64,000 nt of DNA, from contig JAUJNI010000001.1 in NCBI GenBank assembly GCA_030446465.1, positions 605,859-669,858 on the forward strand, given 5' to 3'. The stretch's first letter is position 1, and each line of letters opens with the position of its first letter. The position numbers and the translations under genes are program-made. The DNA comes from Actinomycetota bacterium. Lineage in GTDB: Bacteria > Actinomycetota > CADDZG01 > WHSQ01. This document shows, one piece after another, positions 55,405-64,000 of the stretch. The notes beneath the pieces were generated by a model that made no database searches, was not told the DNA's origin, and saw only the letters and a list, made by a program, of their open reading frames with translations.

Positions 55405-56576
55405 TCGCGACCGCGCCTCTTTTTAACCGCAGCGGCGGCTGGCTGGCCGACCCCGGCTTCGGCGTCTACGTTCACATACCGTTTTGTCTGCACCGGTGCC
55501 ATTACTGCGACTTCAACACCTATGAGGGCCAGGACAGCTTGTTCGAGCTCTATGTGGACGCGCTGGTCACAGAGATCGAGCGCTGGGCGGGCGCGACTCG
55601 ACCTCCCACCTCCATCTTTTTCGGAGGCGGCACTCCAACGCTTCTGGCCGCTAGAGACCTGAGGCGGATCCTCGAGGCGATAACGCGCCGCATGGGCCTC
55701 AGTCCCGGTGCGGAGGTGAGCATCGAGTGCAATCCGGAGACCGTCGACGAACCGAAATTCGAAGCTCTTCTGGCCGCGGGCTTCAACCGTTTCTCAATCG
55801 GCATCCAGTCCTTGATGCCTCACGTCTTGCGCGGGCTGGGCAGAACGCATTCTGCAGAGCGCGCACTGGAGTCGCTCGCCGCCGCTCGGCGCGCCGGGGT
55901 CGCCGACCTCAACGCCGACCTGATCTACGGTTCTCCCTGGGAACGCCCGGAGGATTGGGCTCGTTCCCTGGAAGGAGTGCTTGGCGAGCAGCCCGATCAC
56001 GTCTCCGCGTACGCGTTGACCGTCGAGGAGCGCACGCCTCTGCACACACTCGTCGCGACGGGGCGGGTAAGGGACGTTGACCCCGATGTGCAAGCCGAGC
56101 GCCACGCGCTGGCAGACGAATGCTTCGGCAAGGCGGGTTACGAACGTTACGAGGTCTCCAACTGGTGCTTGCCGGGACGCGCTTCTGCGCACAACCTCCT
56201 CTACTGGTCGGCGGGCGATTACCTGGGCTTCGGTGCAGGCGCCCACGGGCATCTCGACGGACGTCGATGGTGGACCGTGAAGCTGCCCCGTGAGTTCATC
56301 AGCGCGGTTGCCCGCGGGGCTTGTACCGAGGAGGGGGCCGAGGTTCTTGACCACGAGCAACGCGGCCCCGAAGCACTGATGCTGGGATTGCGCCTGGCCT
56401 CCGGGATCGACGTCGGGGCTTTCAACGCTCGCTTCGGCGACGGCTGCCTCTCCGATAGGGCTGGCGTGATCTCAGACATCGTGGGGGCAGGGCTGTTGGA
56501 GCAGAGTGGCTCTCACCTCAGGCTTGCCCCTGGTGCGACGATGGTCGCCAACGAGGTCATCTGCAGGCTCTTGTGA
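55401..56576 (+). CDS. hemW: HemW-type radical SAM protein (coproporphyrinogen III oxidase-like)
   Basis: 391 aa. Radical SAM cluster motif [10 protein letters not shown] (CxxxCxxC) after YVHIPF; the following GGGTPTLL and [27 protein letters not shown] are typical HemW. HemW binds heme and is thought to chaperone it rather than oxidise coproporphyrinogen. The start overlaps the lepA stop (ATGA); lepA-hemW(-hrcA) is a well-known order. Confidence 0.93.
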   Translation: MIATAPLFNRSGGWLADPGFGVYVHIPFCLHRCHYCDFNTYEGQDSLFELYVDALVTEIERWAGATRPPTSIFFGGGTPTLLAARDLRRILEAITRRMGLSPGAEVSIECNPETVDEPKFEALLAAGFNRFSIGIQSLMPHVLRGLGRTHSAERALESLAAARRAGVADLNADLIYGSPWERPEDWARSLEGVLGEQPDHVSAYALTVEERTPLHTLVATGRVRDVDPDVQAERHALADECFGKAGYERYEVSNWCLPGRASAHNLLYWSAGDYLGFGAGAHGHLDGRRWWTVKLPREFISAVARGACTEEGAEVLDHEQRGPEALMLGLRLASGIDVGAFNARFGDGCLSDRAGVISDIVGAGLLEQSGSHLRLAPGATMVANEVICRLL

Positions 56577-57055
56577 CGAGATCCATCTACGTCTCGGTGG
56601 TCGGCTCGGGTGATCCGGATGCCGACGCCAGAGCCGTTGCCGAACAGGTCGGCCGCTTGATTGCCGAGGCGGGCGCGATCCTCGTTTGTGGAGGACTTGG
56701 CGGCGTGATGGAGGCCGCCTGCAGGGGCGCCAAATCGGCGGGCGGAACCACCGTCGGGATCCTCCCGGGCAACGATCGAAGAGATGCCAACCCCCACGTC
56801 GACGTAGCAATCGCAACGGGTCTGGGAGAGGCTCGCAACACCTTGGTGGCGAGGGCGGCAGACGTCGTGATTGCCGTCGCCGGAGAGTTCGGCACCCTGT
56901 CCGAGATCGGTTTTGCACTGAAGATCAACAAGCCGGTGGTCGGCCTCGATACGTGGGAGCTCGCCGGGCACGGGCATGGCGTCGATGCAATCGCCCGGGC
57001 GACCACTGCCAAGGAAGCGGTGTTCCTGGCGCTCGAGCTGGCGGGGGCCGGCTGA
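56573..57055 (+). CDS. TIGR00725-type LOG-like nucleotide-binding protein
   Basis: 160 aa Rossmann-like fold with GAILVCGGLGGVMEAACRGAKSAGGTTVGILPG and AADVVIAVAGEFGTLSEIGFALKINKPVVGLDTWEL. These resemble the PGGxGTxxE lysine-decarboxylase-like (LOG) and molybdenum-cofactor-carrier families; exact activity unknown. GTG start overlaps the hemW stop. Confidence 0.85.
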   Translation: MTRSIYVSVVGSGDPDADARAVAEQVGRLIAEAGAILVCGGLGGVMEAACRGAKSAGGTTVGILPGNDRRDANPHVDVAIATGLGEARNTLVARAADVVIAVAGEFGTLSEIGFALKINKPVVGLDTWELAGHGHGVDAIARATTAKEAVFLALELAGAG

Positions 57056-57143
57056 AGCGCTTTGTTTCTCCTTGCGCACGGTGGACGCCGTGGGGACAAC
57101 GGCACACAAGAGAAGATGACGGCCGTCGTGCTTGCCGGCGGCG

Positions 57144-58376
57144 CTAGGGGAAGCGCACCCACTCGAAGTGCATGCCGTCGGGGATTTGCCAGTCCCCGCC
57201 CCAGGTGAAGCCTTCGCGCCTGAACAGCTCGACCAGGCGCAGGTCTTGATCGGGTTTGGTGCCATAGAGGTTTTCCGCCACGTTGATGTCGATGGCGACG
57301 CCCCACGCGTGATGCGACAGCCGGCCTCTCGGATCGGAGTTTATGAACCGGGGGCCGAAGCAGCCACCATATTGAGCTGGATTGATGGTGTGCGCCAGGC
57401 CGTTGGCAACGACTGCTTTCAACGCCGAGCGCAGCTGAGGCAACACTGCGCGGTGGCACGCAAGGGATCCCAAGACGGGGACCGTGCCGCTTCTAATGTT
57501 CTGTTGCTGCCAGGCGTTGTCGATCTCGATGCGGCCGTCGGGCAGAGGCCTTGCCGAGAACTCTCCAAAGTTCTTCTTGATGATCAGCTGCGGCAGCACC
57601 GCGTCGCCGTAACGCAGGAACGGCGTCTCGCCCTGTGCCCGCACGCGCAGACGCTGGTCCGGATCCAAGAGCGGCTCGATAGCCCGCACTACTCGCTGCC
57701 GGTCCACGCCCGGCCTTAGGTGGATGAGCACGAATCGATCGGGCCTGCTCCAGTGTTGCGGAAGGGGACCGGTGGCCAGTGCCTCGTAACCACCGGTCGC
57801 GATGTCGCTTGCGATTCCGGACACCCGCACCGACCCCTCGAGGAGCTTGATTTCAAGCCCTTCGCCGGCCCCCCGGAGCTCGGCTTCGGTGTCGGCTAGA
57901 ACGGCGTGGCCCGGCACCAGGGTCCTGACGACGTCGCGCTCCGCAGGAGGAACGAAGCTCGCGTACTCGCCTGGCTCTATATAGGCGACCTCGAAGGGTA
58001 TCGCCATCCCTTGCGGCGGCTGGTCGACGGACGTCCCGTTGGCGCTCCTGGATGATTCGATCCAGTCGAGCCCCGCTTGAACCGTTGTCGCATCGATCAC
58101 GCCTGGGGTTCGTTCGAGCACTTGCTCGGTGTCGAGGGGCAATCCCCCCGTGGCCCACGCCAGCAGAAGCGTCTTTGTAGGCGCCACCTTGGTTGCCCTC
58201 TGGACGACTCTCACCGAGGGGCGCGAGGCTCTCAGCGCCCCTTCGTCATCGGGCCGCGTGCTTGGAAGAACTTCTTCTTGGGTGACGCCGTGAACGCCCA
58301 TGATCGCCGCCGCTCCCAGCAAGGCGCCGACGCATGCGCAACACACTCGAAACGAGAACCTCTTTGCTCCGCTCAT
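57144..58376 (-). CDS. M15-type D-Ala-D-Ala carboxypeptidase-like protein
   Basis: 410 aa. An N-terminal membrane segment (VCCACVGALLGAAAIMGV) indicates export or anchoring. The C-terminal third has the zinc-peptidase motif SHHAWGVAIDINV (SxHxxGxAxD) and PDGMHFEW, as in VanY/M15_4 enzymes that trim peptidoglycan. The N-terminal region has no clear family. ATG 58376 overlaps the stop of the anti-sigma gene (ATGA), so it belongs to the sigma/anti-sigma operon and may be a target or signal component. Confidence 0.82.
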   Translation of the reverse strand: MSGAKRFSFRVCCACVGALLGAAAIMGVHGVTQEEVLPSTRPDDEGALRASRPSVRVVQRATKVAPTKTLLLAWATGGLPLDTEQVLERTPGVIDATTVQAGLDWIESSRSANGTSVDQPPQGMAIPFEVAYIEPGEYASFVPPAERDVVRTLVPGHAVLADTEAELRGAGEGLEIKLLEGSVRVSGIASDIATGGYEALATGPLPQHWSRPDRFVLIHLRPGVDRQRVVRAIEPLLDPDQRLRVRAQGETPFLRYGDAVLPQLIIKKNFGEFSARPLPDGRIEIDNAWQQQNIRSGTVPVLGSLACHRAVLPQLRSALKAVVANGLAHTINPAQYGGCFGPRFINSDPRGRLSHHAWGVAIDINVAENLYGTKPDQDLRLVELFRREGFTWGGDWQIPDGMHFEWVRFP

Positions 58377-60250
58377 CGCAATCCCTGGGCGATTCGAACC
58401 GCGGTTTCTAGGTCGAGGGAAGGAAGGGTGACGGATCGATAGACGCCCCGGTCGATCCACTCGAGCTCGCCCCGTTCCGGAAACCACCGCCCCTTGGAGC
58501 CGTCTCGCATCCGGACGCCGAAGGACTGTTCTGCCGATGGCGCAAGCAACTTGATTGAAGGCGACTGCGTTAGGCGGATCCCGTCGCCCGTGTACTCGGC
58601 TTCCTTTCTGCGGTAGTAGATGGTGAGGGTTCGGCCCCCTGCCTGGGACTTGGACAACAGCGCAGCGCTTGCTTGGTAGCCACTTGGGAGGTAGCGAGGC
58701 GTGGCGCTGAAGGCCGATCTATGAGCCGCGACTTGCGGATCGAGGCGCACCACCGTTCTTTGTCCATCCCGCTCGAGCGTGTGTGGGATGCGTCTGCCGG
58801 GGACGTCGATCGAGGAAGCGACTTTCAAGAGAGTGGAGCGCGCGAGGTTCGATTCGAGCTGTATGTGGGAATGCCGGCCCAAGATGTCAACGCGTCGCTT
58901 CAGCTCTTCCGTCGCCGGCTGGTAGTAGGCGAAGCTGTCATCGCCGAGCTTCACTTCCTCAGCGGTCTCCGCTCCTATGGCACCCTCCCTGCTGCTCGTC
59001 ACCTTTAGCCAGGTCATGCCACTTGTGTACGTAAGCGTGCGAAAGCCCCCGCCCACACCTGCCTTGTAGGGTCTGAGGCGCGCCAGGTGGGAGGGAGCTA
59101 TCCAAGCCGTCGTTTCGGCGAAGGGGCGCTCGTGGAAGCCCCCGCTGCGGACGATCCCTCGGACCGGGGCATCGAAGATCTTCTGCGGCAGGGGGGGCTC
59201 GGAGAAGCTCGTGGCGCGTACGCTCAAGAGTCGCTGACCGCCCCGGTCATCCATGCCCTGGAGCTCGGCCCACATCGACCGCTCTGTGGAAGCGTCGGCG
59301 ATGACCTCGTAGCGGAGCGGGAACCAGGTCTCGTCGTCGAGCCATATCTCGACTCGATCCAAGGGATGAAAGCCGCGCCACAGTCCACCCGGCTGAAGCG
59401 CGCCCACGAGTGGGATCGCCTGCCGGTAGGGAAGCGCCACCTTGATGGTGGAGCGGCCCGCCACCGTCTCACGGCCCAACACCGAGAAGTCACCCGAGCT
59501 CGCAAGCGTCTCGAGCGGCACGATGATGTCGGTCGGCAAGGTGCTCGTCCCATCGAACGGCTGGCGTTGGACGACGGTGCGCTCTTCGGATCCTTCAGAG
59601 ACGGCGCAGGAGGGCAGTGCTTCAGACGGGCAAGTCGAGGGTTCGGCTATCCACCAGCGGCGTGCATTCGCCACCAGATCCACGTCGTTCTCTGGCCACC
59701 GGTCGTCTGGATACGTCGTTAGATCCCGGACCTGCAGCCGAAACTCCTCCGGAGCGTCGAACCACACTCGAGCACTGAAACGCCGCACGCCCACATCCTC
59801 GTTCCATCCTCGTTCGACGATGGAGAAGCTCGCCCTGTAGGTGTCGAGCGCTTGTGCGGCAGCTCGAATCTCTTCCGTGATCTCGCTCGCTTCGGCGCTC
59901 TCAGGAGGTGGTCCGCCGCCGAATGGGAGCGACGCCACGAGCAACAGCGCGGCAACCGCAGCTGCGATGGAGGCGACGCGCACGCCGCCGAGCCATTCGT
60001 CGCGGCGCCTCGCCCGGGGGCCTTCCACTCCCACCCTTTGCATGATCGGCTCGGTGAGGTCTGGCACTGCTTGCGCCGGCTGCACTCGGAGTGCCGTTCG
60101 TATGCGCCTGAGGGAAGCCTCGTGCCGCGTGCAGGGCGCGCAAGTCGAGAGGTGGTCGTCTATAGAGCGGGCAGTTGCATCGTCGACTTCGCCGTCTAGC
60201 CGGGCCGAAAGCTCGACCCTTGCTTCGTCGCAGCGGATCTCAGGCCTCAT
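58373..60250 (-). CDS. Zinc-finger anti-sigma factor with LolA-like outer domain
   Basis: About 625 aa. The N-terminal ZAS finger is seen in EVDDATARSIDDHLSTCAPCTRHEASL (HxxxCxxC), followed by one membrane segment (VASIAAAVAALLLVASLPFG). A large extracytoplasmic part then has the YRASFSIVERG...RVWFDAPEEFRLQV pattern of LolA/outer-membrane-lipoprotein-sorting-like folds, plus a C-terminal sensor-like region. ATG 60250 overlaps the sigma stop; it presumably holds its sigma factor at the membrane until a cell-envelope signal arrives. Confidence 0.85.
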   Translation of the reverse strand: MRPEIRCDEARVELSARLDGEVDDATARSIDDHLSTCAPCTRHEASLRRIRTALRVQPAQAVPDLTEPIMQRVGVEGPRARRRDEWLGGVRVASIAAAVAALLLVASLPFGGGPPPESAEASEITEEIRAAAQALDTYRASFSIVERGWNEDVGVRRFSARVWFDAPEEFRLQVRDLTTYPDDRWPENDVDLVANARRWWIAEPSTCPSEALPSCAVSEGSEERTVVQRQPFDGTSTLPTDIIVPLETLASSGDFSVLGRETVAGRSTIKVALPYRQAIPLVGALQPGGLWRGFHPLDRVEIWLDDETWFPLRYEVIADASTERSMWAELQGMDDRGGQRLLSVRATSFSEPPLPQKIFDAPVRGIVRSGGFHERPFAETTAWIAPSHLARLRPYKAGVGGGFRTLTYTSGMTWLKVTSSREGAIGAETAEEVKLGDDSFAYYQPATEELKRRVDILGRHSHIQLESNLARSTLLKVASSIDVPGRRIPHTLERDGQRTVVRLDPQVAAHRSAFSATPRYLPSGYQASAALLSKSQAGGRTLTIYYRRKEAEYTGDGIRLTQSPSIKLLAPSAEQSFGVRMRDGSKGRWFPERGELEWIDRGVYRSVTLPSLDLETAVRIAQGLR

Positions 60251-60800
60251 TGCTGGTCTCCCGGATGTGGTCGCCGAGAGCATGGGCGAGAAGCCCCCGG
60301 GCTCGATGCACGCGGCTCTTAATGGTTCCCAGCGGGAGCTGCATGGCCTCGGCCACCTCGGCGTAGCTCTGACCCATCACGTCGATAAGCACGAGTGGTT
60401 CACGCAGGTCCAACGCGAGCTCGGCGACCGCCTCCCGCACTTCTATGCCCAGCGTCGGCTCTGCCGCTTGCCGGCGTGGCTGCGCTTCCAGCACGCCCTC
60501 CATGCGCTTCCTCCGTCCTGCCCTTCTCAGCTCGTCGAGAGCGCAGTTCCTCGCAATGGAAAACAGCCAGGTGGAGAACTTTGCATCGCCCCGATAGCGG
60601 GGGAGAAAGCGAAAAGCCCGTACGAAGGCATCCTGGGTAACGTCGTCTGCAAGCGAGTGGCTCCCGAGCAGGTGGAAGCAGAGCCGCCAGATGTCGGCCT
60701 GGTAGATCCGGACGAGCTCCTCGAACGCCCCGGCGTCGCCCCCGCGGGCGGCCGCAAGAACTCGAGGATGCGGATCCTCCACTGCGTCCTCCCCCTGCAT
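60240..60800 (-). CDS. ECF RNA polymerase sigma factor (RpoE-like)
   Basis: 186 aa. Region 2: AFEELVRIYQADIWRLCFHLLGSHSLADDVTQDAFVRAFRFLPRYRGDAKFSTWLFSIARNCALDELRR. Region 4: LREPLVLIDVMGQSYAEVAEAMQLPLGTIKSRVHRARGLL. Stop overlaps the anti-sigma gene start. First gene of a three-gene operon with anti-sigma and M15 peptidase. Confidence 0.93.
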   Translation of the reverse strand: MQGEDAVEDPHPRVLAAARGGDAGAFEELVRIYQADIWRLCFHLLGSHSLADDVTQDAFVRAFRFLPRYRGDAKFSTWLFSIARNCALDELRRAGRRKRMEGVLEAQPRRQAAEPTLGIEVREAVAELALDLREPLVLIDVMGQSYAEVAEAMQLPLGTIKSRVHRARGLLAHALGDHIRETSNEA

Positions 60801-60918
60801 TCAACAAGGTAAGTGCTCATAGTCCCACCTCACCGCTCTTGGACGCTTGGGGCGCTGGGAAGGTTCGGAGCTCTAGAGCGGGTAGCAACGGACACCGGCG
60901 AGCTGCCATGCTGATGGG

Positions 60919-61215
60919 GTGGCCTATATGGGAAGCCTGACCTGCCGGGACTGCGGGCTCACCTTCACCGCGCACTGGGGGCCCTCTGCCGACGCAGACG
61001 AGTATCGCTGCGAGCGCGACCACGTCGTGGAGGTCGATTCCCGAACGGGGATAGTCCTGACCGTAGACCGAACGCTTGTTATGGCAGGCTCCCTTGCGAG
61101 CCTTCGTGGTTGCTGTCCGAGATGCTCGAGCGAGCTGGCCTCAGGTCTACTGCCGTTGTGCCCCGTGTGCGGGGGCCGCGATCACGACGTTCTGCTCCAA
61201 GGGACTCAGCCGTAG
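60919..61215 (+). CDS. Small zinc-ribbon protein
   Basis: 98 aa (89-98 depending on start; GTG 60919 or ATG 60928). CRDC near the N-terminus, then CCPRC and CPVCGG at the C-terminus, suggest two zinc ribbons or one bipartite site. No family function recognised. Lies between the sigma operon (divergent) and the CIRCE element. Confidence 0.6.
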   Translation: MAYMGSLTCRDCGLTFTAHWGPSADADEYRCERDHVVEVDSRTGIVLTVDRTLVMAGSLASLRGCCPRCSSELASGLLPLCPVCGGRDHDVLLQGTQP

Positions 61216-61239
61216 GCCGGAGCCATCGCCTCGTCCCCT

Positions 61240-61266
61240 TTAGCACTCATAGACTCTGAGTGCTAA
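61240..61266. promoter_or_regulatory. CIRCE operator
   Basis: TTAGCACTC-N9-GAGTGCTAA, a perfect match to the CIRCE consensus, 30 bp upstream of hrcA. HrcA binds it to repress heat-shock genes, so hrcA-dnaJ is expected to be autoregulated by HrcA. Confidence 0.97.
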
Positions 61267-61296
61267 AGACGCCCACATCACGGTACGATTGAGACG

Positions 61297-62346
61297 ATGG
61301 AAGAGGAGCAGACTCACCTCAACTCACGCAAGGCAGCGATCCTTCGCGCCATCGTGTCGCACTACGTTCGTTCCGGAGAGCCGGTCGGGTCTAAGACCAT
61401 CGTCGAGCGCTTCGAGCTCGGCGTCTCCCCGGCCACGGTAAGGAACGAGATGGCGGCCCTCGAAGATGCCGGGTTGATCTTTCAGCCGCATACCTCGGCG
61501 GGCCGGGTTCCCACCGATATCGGATATCGCTATTTCGTGGATGCCTGGGCCCGAGACGTGAGGCTGCCGCCCGACGATGCCCGGCGGATCAGACGCTTCT
61601 TCACCGAGCCCAGGTGGGAGCTCGAGGAGGCCCTTCGGGAGACGGCCGCCCTTCTCTCCAGGGTCACCGACCACGCCGCGCTTGTATTTGCCCCGGCGTT
61701 GGATCGCAGCGTTGTCCGTCACGTCGAAGTAGTCCGCCTCGCGGGGGACAGAGCGATGATGGTCCTCGTCACCGATACCGGGCGCGTCGAGAACCACGTC
61801 GTGACCATCCCCGGGCACATCGATGACGTGCAGCTCGAACAGGTGAGCGAGATTCTCAACAAGCTGACGGCCGACGTCGCCTTGGAGAAGGCCGCCACCA
61901 CCATCTCGGAGGGCATAGAGCGTTTTCCGCTCGAGCTTCGAGGGGCGGTAAGCACCGTGGTCAGCGCCTTGTCCGATGAGCTGTCTCAGCGCGCCACCGA
62001 GCGTGTCTTCCTGGAGGGTGCCTCCAACATCGTGGACGAGCACAAGTTCGCCGACCTCGAGACCGTGCGTGGTGTGATCGGCGCACTCGAGCACCGGCGT
62101 CTTGTCCTAGAGATGCTTGCGGACGCATTGGGCGGGGACATGGTCTCGGTGCGAATCGGTTCCGAGAACCCCATGGAGCAGATGCAGTTCTGCTCCGTGA
62201 TCACCGCGCCATACGGCTCGCCGGGAAATGCGATCGGTTCTTTGGGGGTGGTGGGTCCCACTCGCATGGACTACAGGCGAAGCATCGGGGCCGTGCACGA
62301 GGTCGCCGCTGCTCTCGGCCGCATGCTGTCAGAACTCGGGGTCTAG
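61297..62346 (+). CDS. hrcA: Heat-inducible transcription repressor HrcA
   Basis: 349 aa. N-terminal winged helix (LNSRKAAILRAIVSHYVRSGEPVGSKTIVERFELGVSPATVRNEMAALEDAGLI) and GAF-like effector domain (FPLELRGAV..., VRIGSENPMEQMQFCSVITAPYG, GSLGVVGPTRMDYRRSIGAVHEVAAALGRML). Binds the CIRCE just upstream; GroEL modulates its activity in studied species. Confidence 0.97.
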   Translation: MEEEQTHLNSRKAAILRAIVSHYVRSGEPVGSKTIVERFELGVSPATVRNEMAALEDAGLIFQPHTSAGRVPTDIGYRYFVDAWARDVRLPPDDARRIRRFFTEPRWELEEALRETAALLSRVTDHAALVFAPALDRSVVRHVEVVRLAGDRAMMVLVTDTGRVENHVVTIPGHIDDVQLEQVSEILNKLTADVALEKAATTISEGIERFPLELRGAVSTVVSALSDELSQRATERVFLEGASNIVDEHKFADLETVRGVIGALEHRRLVLEMLADALGGDMVSVRIGSENPMEQMQFCSVITAPYGSPGNAIGSLGVVGPTRMDYRRSIGAVHEVAAALGRMLSELGV

Positions 62347-62352
62347 ACACAC

Positions 62353-63444
62353 GTGCCCCTCGATCATTACGAAGTCCTTGGTATCTCCCGCAACGCCTCC
62401 TCCGAGGAGATCAAGAAGGCGTATCGACGTCTCGCCCGTCAGTACCACCCCGATGCCAACAGGGAGGATCCCGCGACCGAGGAGCGCTTCAAGGAGATCA
62501 CGCGCGCCTACGAAGTCTTGTCGGACCCGGTCAAACGCGAGCGCTACGACACGTTCGGGGACGAACGAGCCGCAGTTCCTGGATTCGGAGACTTCGGCGG
62601 CATCTCGGATCTGTTCGCCACCTTCTTTGGGGGCATGGGCGGGACTCAGGGTGGAGGGGGCCCCGGACGCGGCGGCGACGTCCTGGCGGAGATCGAGCTG
62701 ACACTCGAAGAGGCCGCCACGGGTGTCGAGCGCGACGTCGAGGTGAGCAAGCTCGCGACCTGCCCCGAGTGCGCCGGTTCCGGTTCTGCCCCCGGCACTT
62801 CTCCGGTGCGTTGTCCTGATTGTGGGGGCGCCGGGGAGCTGCGTCAGGTACGGCGAAGCCTGCTTGGCAACGTCATGACCGCCACGACTTGTTACCGCTG
62901 CGGGGGCACCGGGGAACGCATCGTGGACGCCTGCAAGAGATGCAAGGGCCAGCGAAGGGTCGAGGTGACCGACACTCTCACCGTCCACGTCCCCGCGGGC
63001 GTCGACGACGGGGCCCAGCTGCGGGTCAGCGGAAGAGGCGAGGCCGGTCTCCGTGGAGGTCGAGCGGGTGACCTCTACGTTGGGGTGAGAATCACCCCTC
63101 ATCCGATCTTCAGGCGGGTCGGGCCCGATCTCGGGTGCGAGGTTGCTGTGCCGATGACCCTTGCTGCGCTTGGTGGGACCATCGACATCCCGACGTTGGA
63201 TGAACCCGAGAGGTATGAGGTAAAGCCGGGCACGCAGTCGGGCGAGGTCGTCCGTCTCAAGGGCCAAGGTATGCCACGGTTGAATGCCAGAGGGCGCGGG
63301 GAGCTCGTGGCTCTGCTGAAGGTAGTCACGCCTCGAGACCTCGATGCCGAGCAAGTGGAGCTCCTCGAGCAGCTGGCCCGTTTGCGTGACGAGAACGTCG
63401 CACCCCAAGGCTTATTCGATCGGATCAAGCAGGCGTTCCAGTAG
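62353..63444 (+). CDS. dnaJ: Chaperone DnaJ
   Basis: 363 aa type I J-protein. J domain with HPD ([12 protein letters not shown]), Gly/Phe region ([21 protein letters not shown]), four CxxCxGxG-type zinc motifs ([31 protein letters not shown]) and C-terminal substrate domains. GTG start six bases after hrcA. hrcA-dnaJ pairing is typical in actinobacteria and clostridia. Confidence 0.97.
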   Translation: MPLDHYEVLGISRNASSEEIKKAYRRLARQYHPDANREDPATEERFKEITRAYEVLSDPVKRERYDTFGDERAAVPGFGDFGGISDLFATFFGGMGGTQGGGGPGRGGDVLAEIELTLEEAATGVERDVEVSKLATCPECAGSGSAPGTSPVRCPDCGGAGELRQVRRSLLGNVMTATTCYRCGGTGERIVDACKRCKGQRRVEVTDTLTVHVPAGVDDGAQLRVSGRGEAGLRGGRAGDLYVGVRITPHPIFRRVGPDLGCEVAVPMTLAALGGTIDIPTLDEPERYEVKPGTQSGEVVRLKGQGMPRLNARGRGELVALLKVVTPRDLDAEQVELLEQLARLRDENVAPQGLFDRIKQAFQ

Positions 63445-63494
63445 CCGGGCGCTCGTGGCGTTGCTCGATGATGAAGGGCTGAGTGGGCAGCACT

Positions 63495-64000
63495 GTGTCT
63501 GAGGATCGGTGGTTCTTCGCGCCGGATGACCACTGGCGAGGCGACGAGGTGTGGTTGCCGTCCGACGAATCGCATCACGCTCAGAGGGTGCTGAGGGTGA
63601 CGCCACCAGACGTCATCACGGTGACGAACGGATGTGGTTTGGTGGCGCGCTGTGCCGTCCAGCGAGTGCAGGACCAGCACCTCGTCGCGGAGATCCTCGA
63701 CCGGGAGCAGCGAAGGCCCCTGCGCCCTGAGATCGTCGTCTATCAAGGCGCCGCCAAGGGGGCCAAGGTCGATTCGATAATCGAGAAGCTTGCCGAACTT
63801 GGTGTCGCCGAGGTGGCCGTGTACCAATCCGCGCGCTCGGTCGCCAAGTGGGACCGCGCCAAGGTGCAGAGGCTCAACCACCGGTGGCGCTCGCTTGCGC
63901 GTTCGGCCGCCAAGCAGTCGCGTAATCCCTTCGCCCTGAAGACACAGGGAGTGCTCTCGTGGGACGAGCTCCTGCACCGGGTCGGGTCGGAGCAACTCGC
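63495..64000 (+). CDS. rsmE: 16S rRNA m3U1498 methyltransferase RsmE, 3' end beyond window
   Basis: About 168 codons present. RWFFAPDDHW...SDESHHAQRVLRV is the PUA-like N-terminus; VVYQGAAKGAKVDSIIEKLAELGVAEVAVYQSARSVAKWD and RWRSLARSAAKQSRNPF are SPOUT signatures of RsmE, which methylates N3 of U1498. Start GTG 63495 (or in-frame GTG 63483). The hrcA-dnaJ-rsmE order is common. Confidence 0.9.
   Translation, partial: MSEDRWFFAPDDHWRGDEVWLPSDESHHAQRVLRVTPPDVITVTNGCGLVARCAVQRVQDQHLVAEILDREQRRPLRPEIVVYQGAAKGAKVDSIIEKLAELGVAEVAVYQSARSVAKWDRAKVQRLNHRWRSLARSAAKQSRNPFALKTQGVLSWDELLHRVGSEQL

Noticed and set aside
62329-63408. 359-codon minus-strand frame across dnaJ
   Set aside because: Antisense of dnaJ; Gly/Cys codons leave the opposite frame open.

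Overview
The window is a GC-rich bacterial chromosome segment, most likely from an uncultured, deep-branching Actinomycetota. The evidence is the core gene order (tig-clpP-clpX, valS-folC-ndk, mreBCD-mrdA-rodA-rng-rplU-rpmA-obgE-nadD-rsfS, leuS, comEA-comEC-holA-rpsT-lepA-hemW, hrcA-dnaJ-rsmE), frequent GTG starts, many 1-4 nt stop/start overlaps, a CIRCE-controlled hrcA, and Gram-positive style lipoproteins and sigma/anti-sigma pairs. The genus cannot be named from the sequence alone. No CRISPR array or rRNA gene is present.

Layout. 1-933: a two-gene unit on the minus strand, a tiny Asp/Thr-rich peptide with a perfect Shine-Dalgarno followed 18 nt later by a JmjC-type cupin oxygenase that runs off the window edge. 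A decayed cytochrome P450 gene diverges from it. 2130-8740: accessory, heavily eroded DNA with an IS3 relic cutting a YczE-like gene, a patchwork of short repeats, a headless beta-propeller gene, intact yjbR-like and PEP-mutase-like genes, a BKACE gene and a zinc-ribbon/nuclease-like gene that both lost their 5' ends at one breakpoint, and an IS481 relic beside tRNA-Arg. 8900-10400: a serine hydrolase and an M20 peptidase fused tail to tail, both truncated, then tRNA-Gly, an LVIVD lipoprotein and tRNA-Pro.

12558-33350 is the main housekeeping block. Trigger factor and ClpP/ClpX handle protein folding and turnover, although clpX has lost half of its zinc finger. Next come a DUF3352 protein, ValRS, FolC, Ndk, the complete rod-shape elongation machinery (MreB, MreC, MreD, PBP2, RodA), RNase E/G, L21, L27, Obg, NadD and RsfS, and an Arg-rich protein overlapping rsfS. 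33375-36480 is a second accessory patch: tRNA-Ala with a serine-recombinase relic, an ECF sigma with a membrane partner, and a VapBC module whose toxin is frameshifted.

36832-46050 holds rsgA, a membrane-anchored amidohydrolase without the usual HxH, another ECF sigma/partner pair, a BrkB-family membrane protein, a MOSC protein, a PH-like protein, an S9 peptidase and a lipoprotein. 46066-64000 returns to conserved genes: leuS, an Eis-like acetyltransferase, comEA/comEC, holA, rpsT, lepA, hemW, a LOG-like protein, a three-gene sigma/anti-sigma/M15 peptidase operon, a zinc-ribbon protein, CIRCE-hrcA-dnaJ, and rsmE cut by the window end.

A recurring oddity is clean truncation or deletion inside otherwise well-conserved genes (P450, BKACE, nuclease-like gene, serine hydrolase, M20, clpX, VapC). 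This may be real genome decay or assembly collapse, and read-level data are needed to separate the two.
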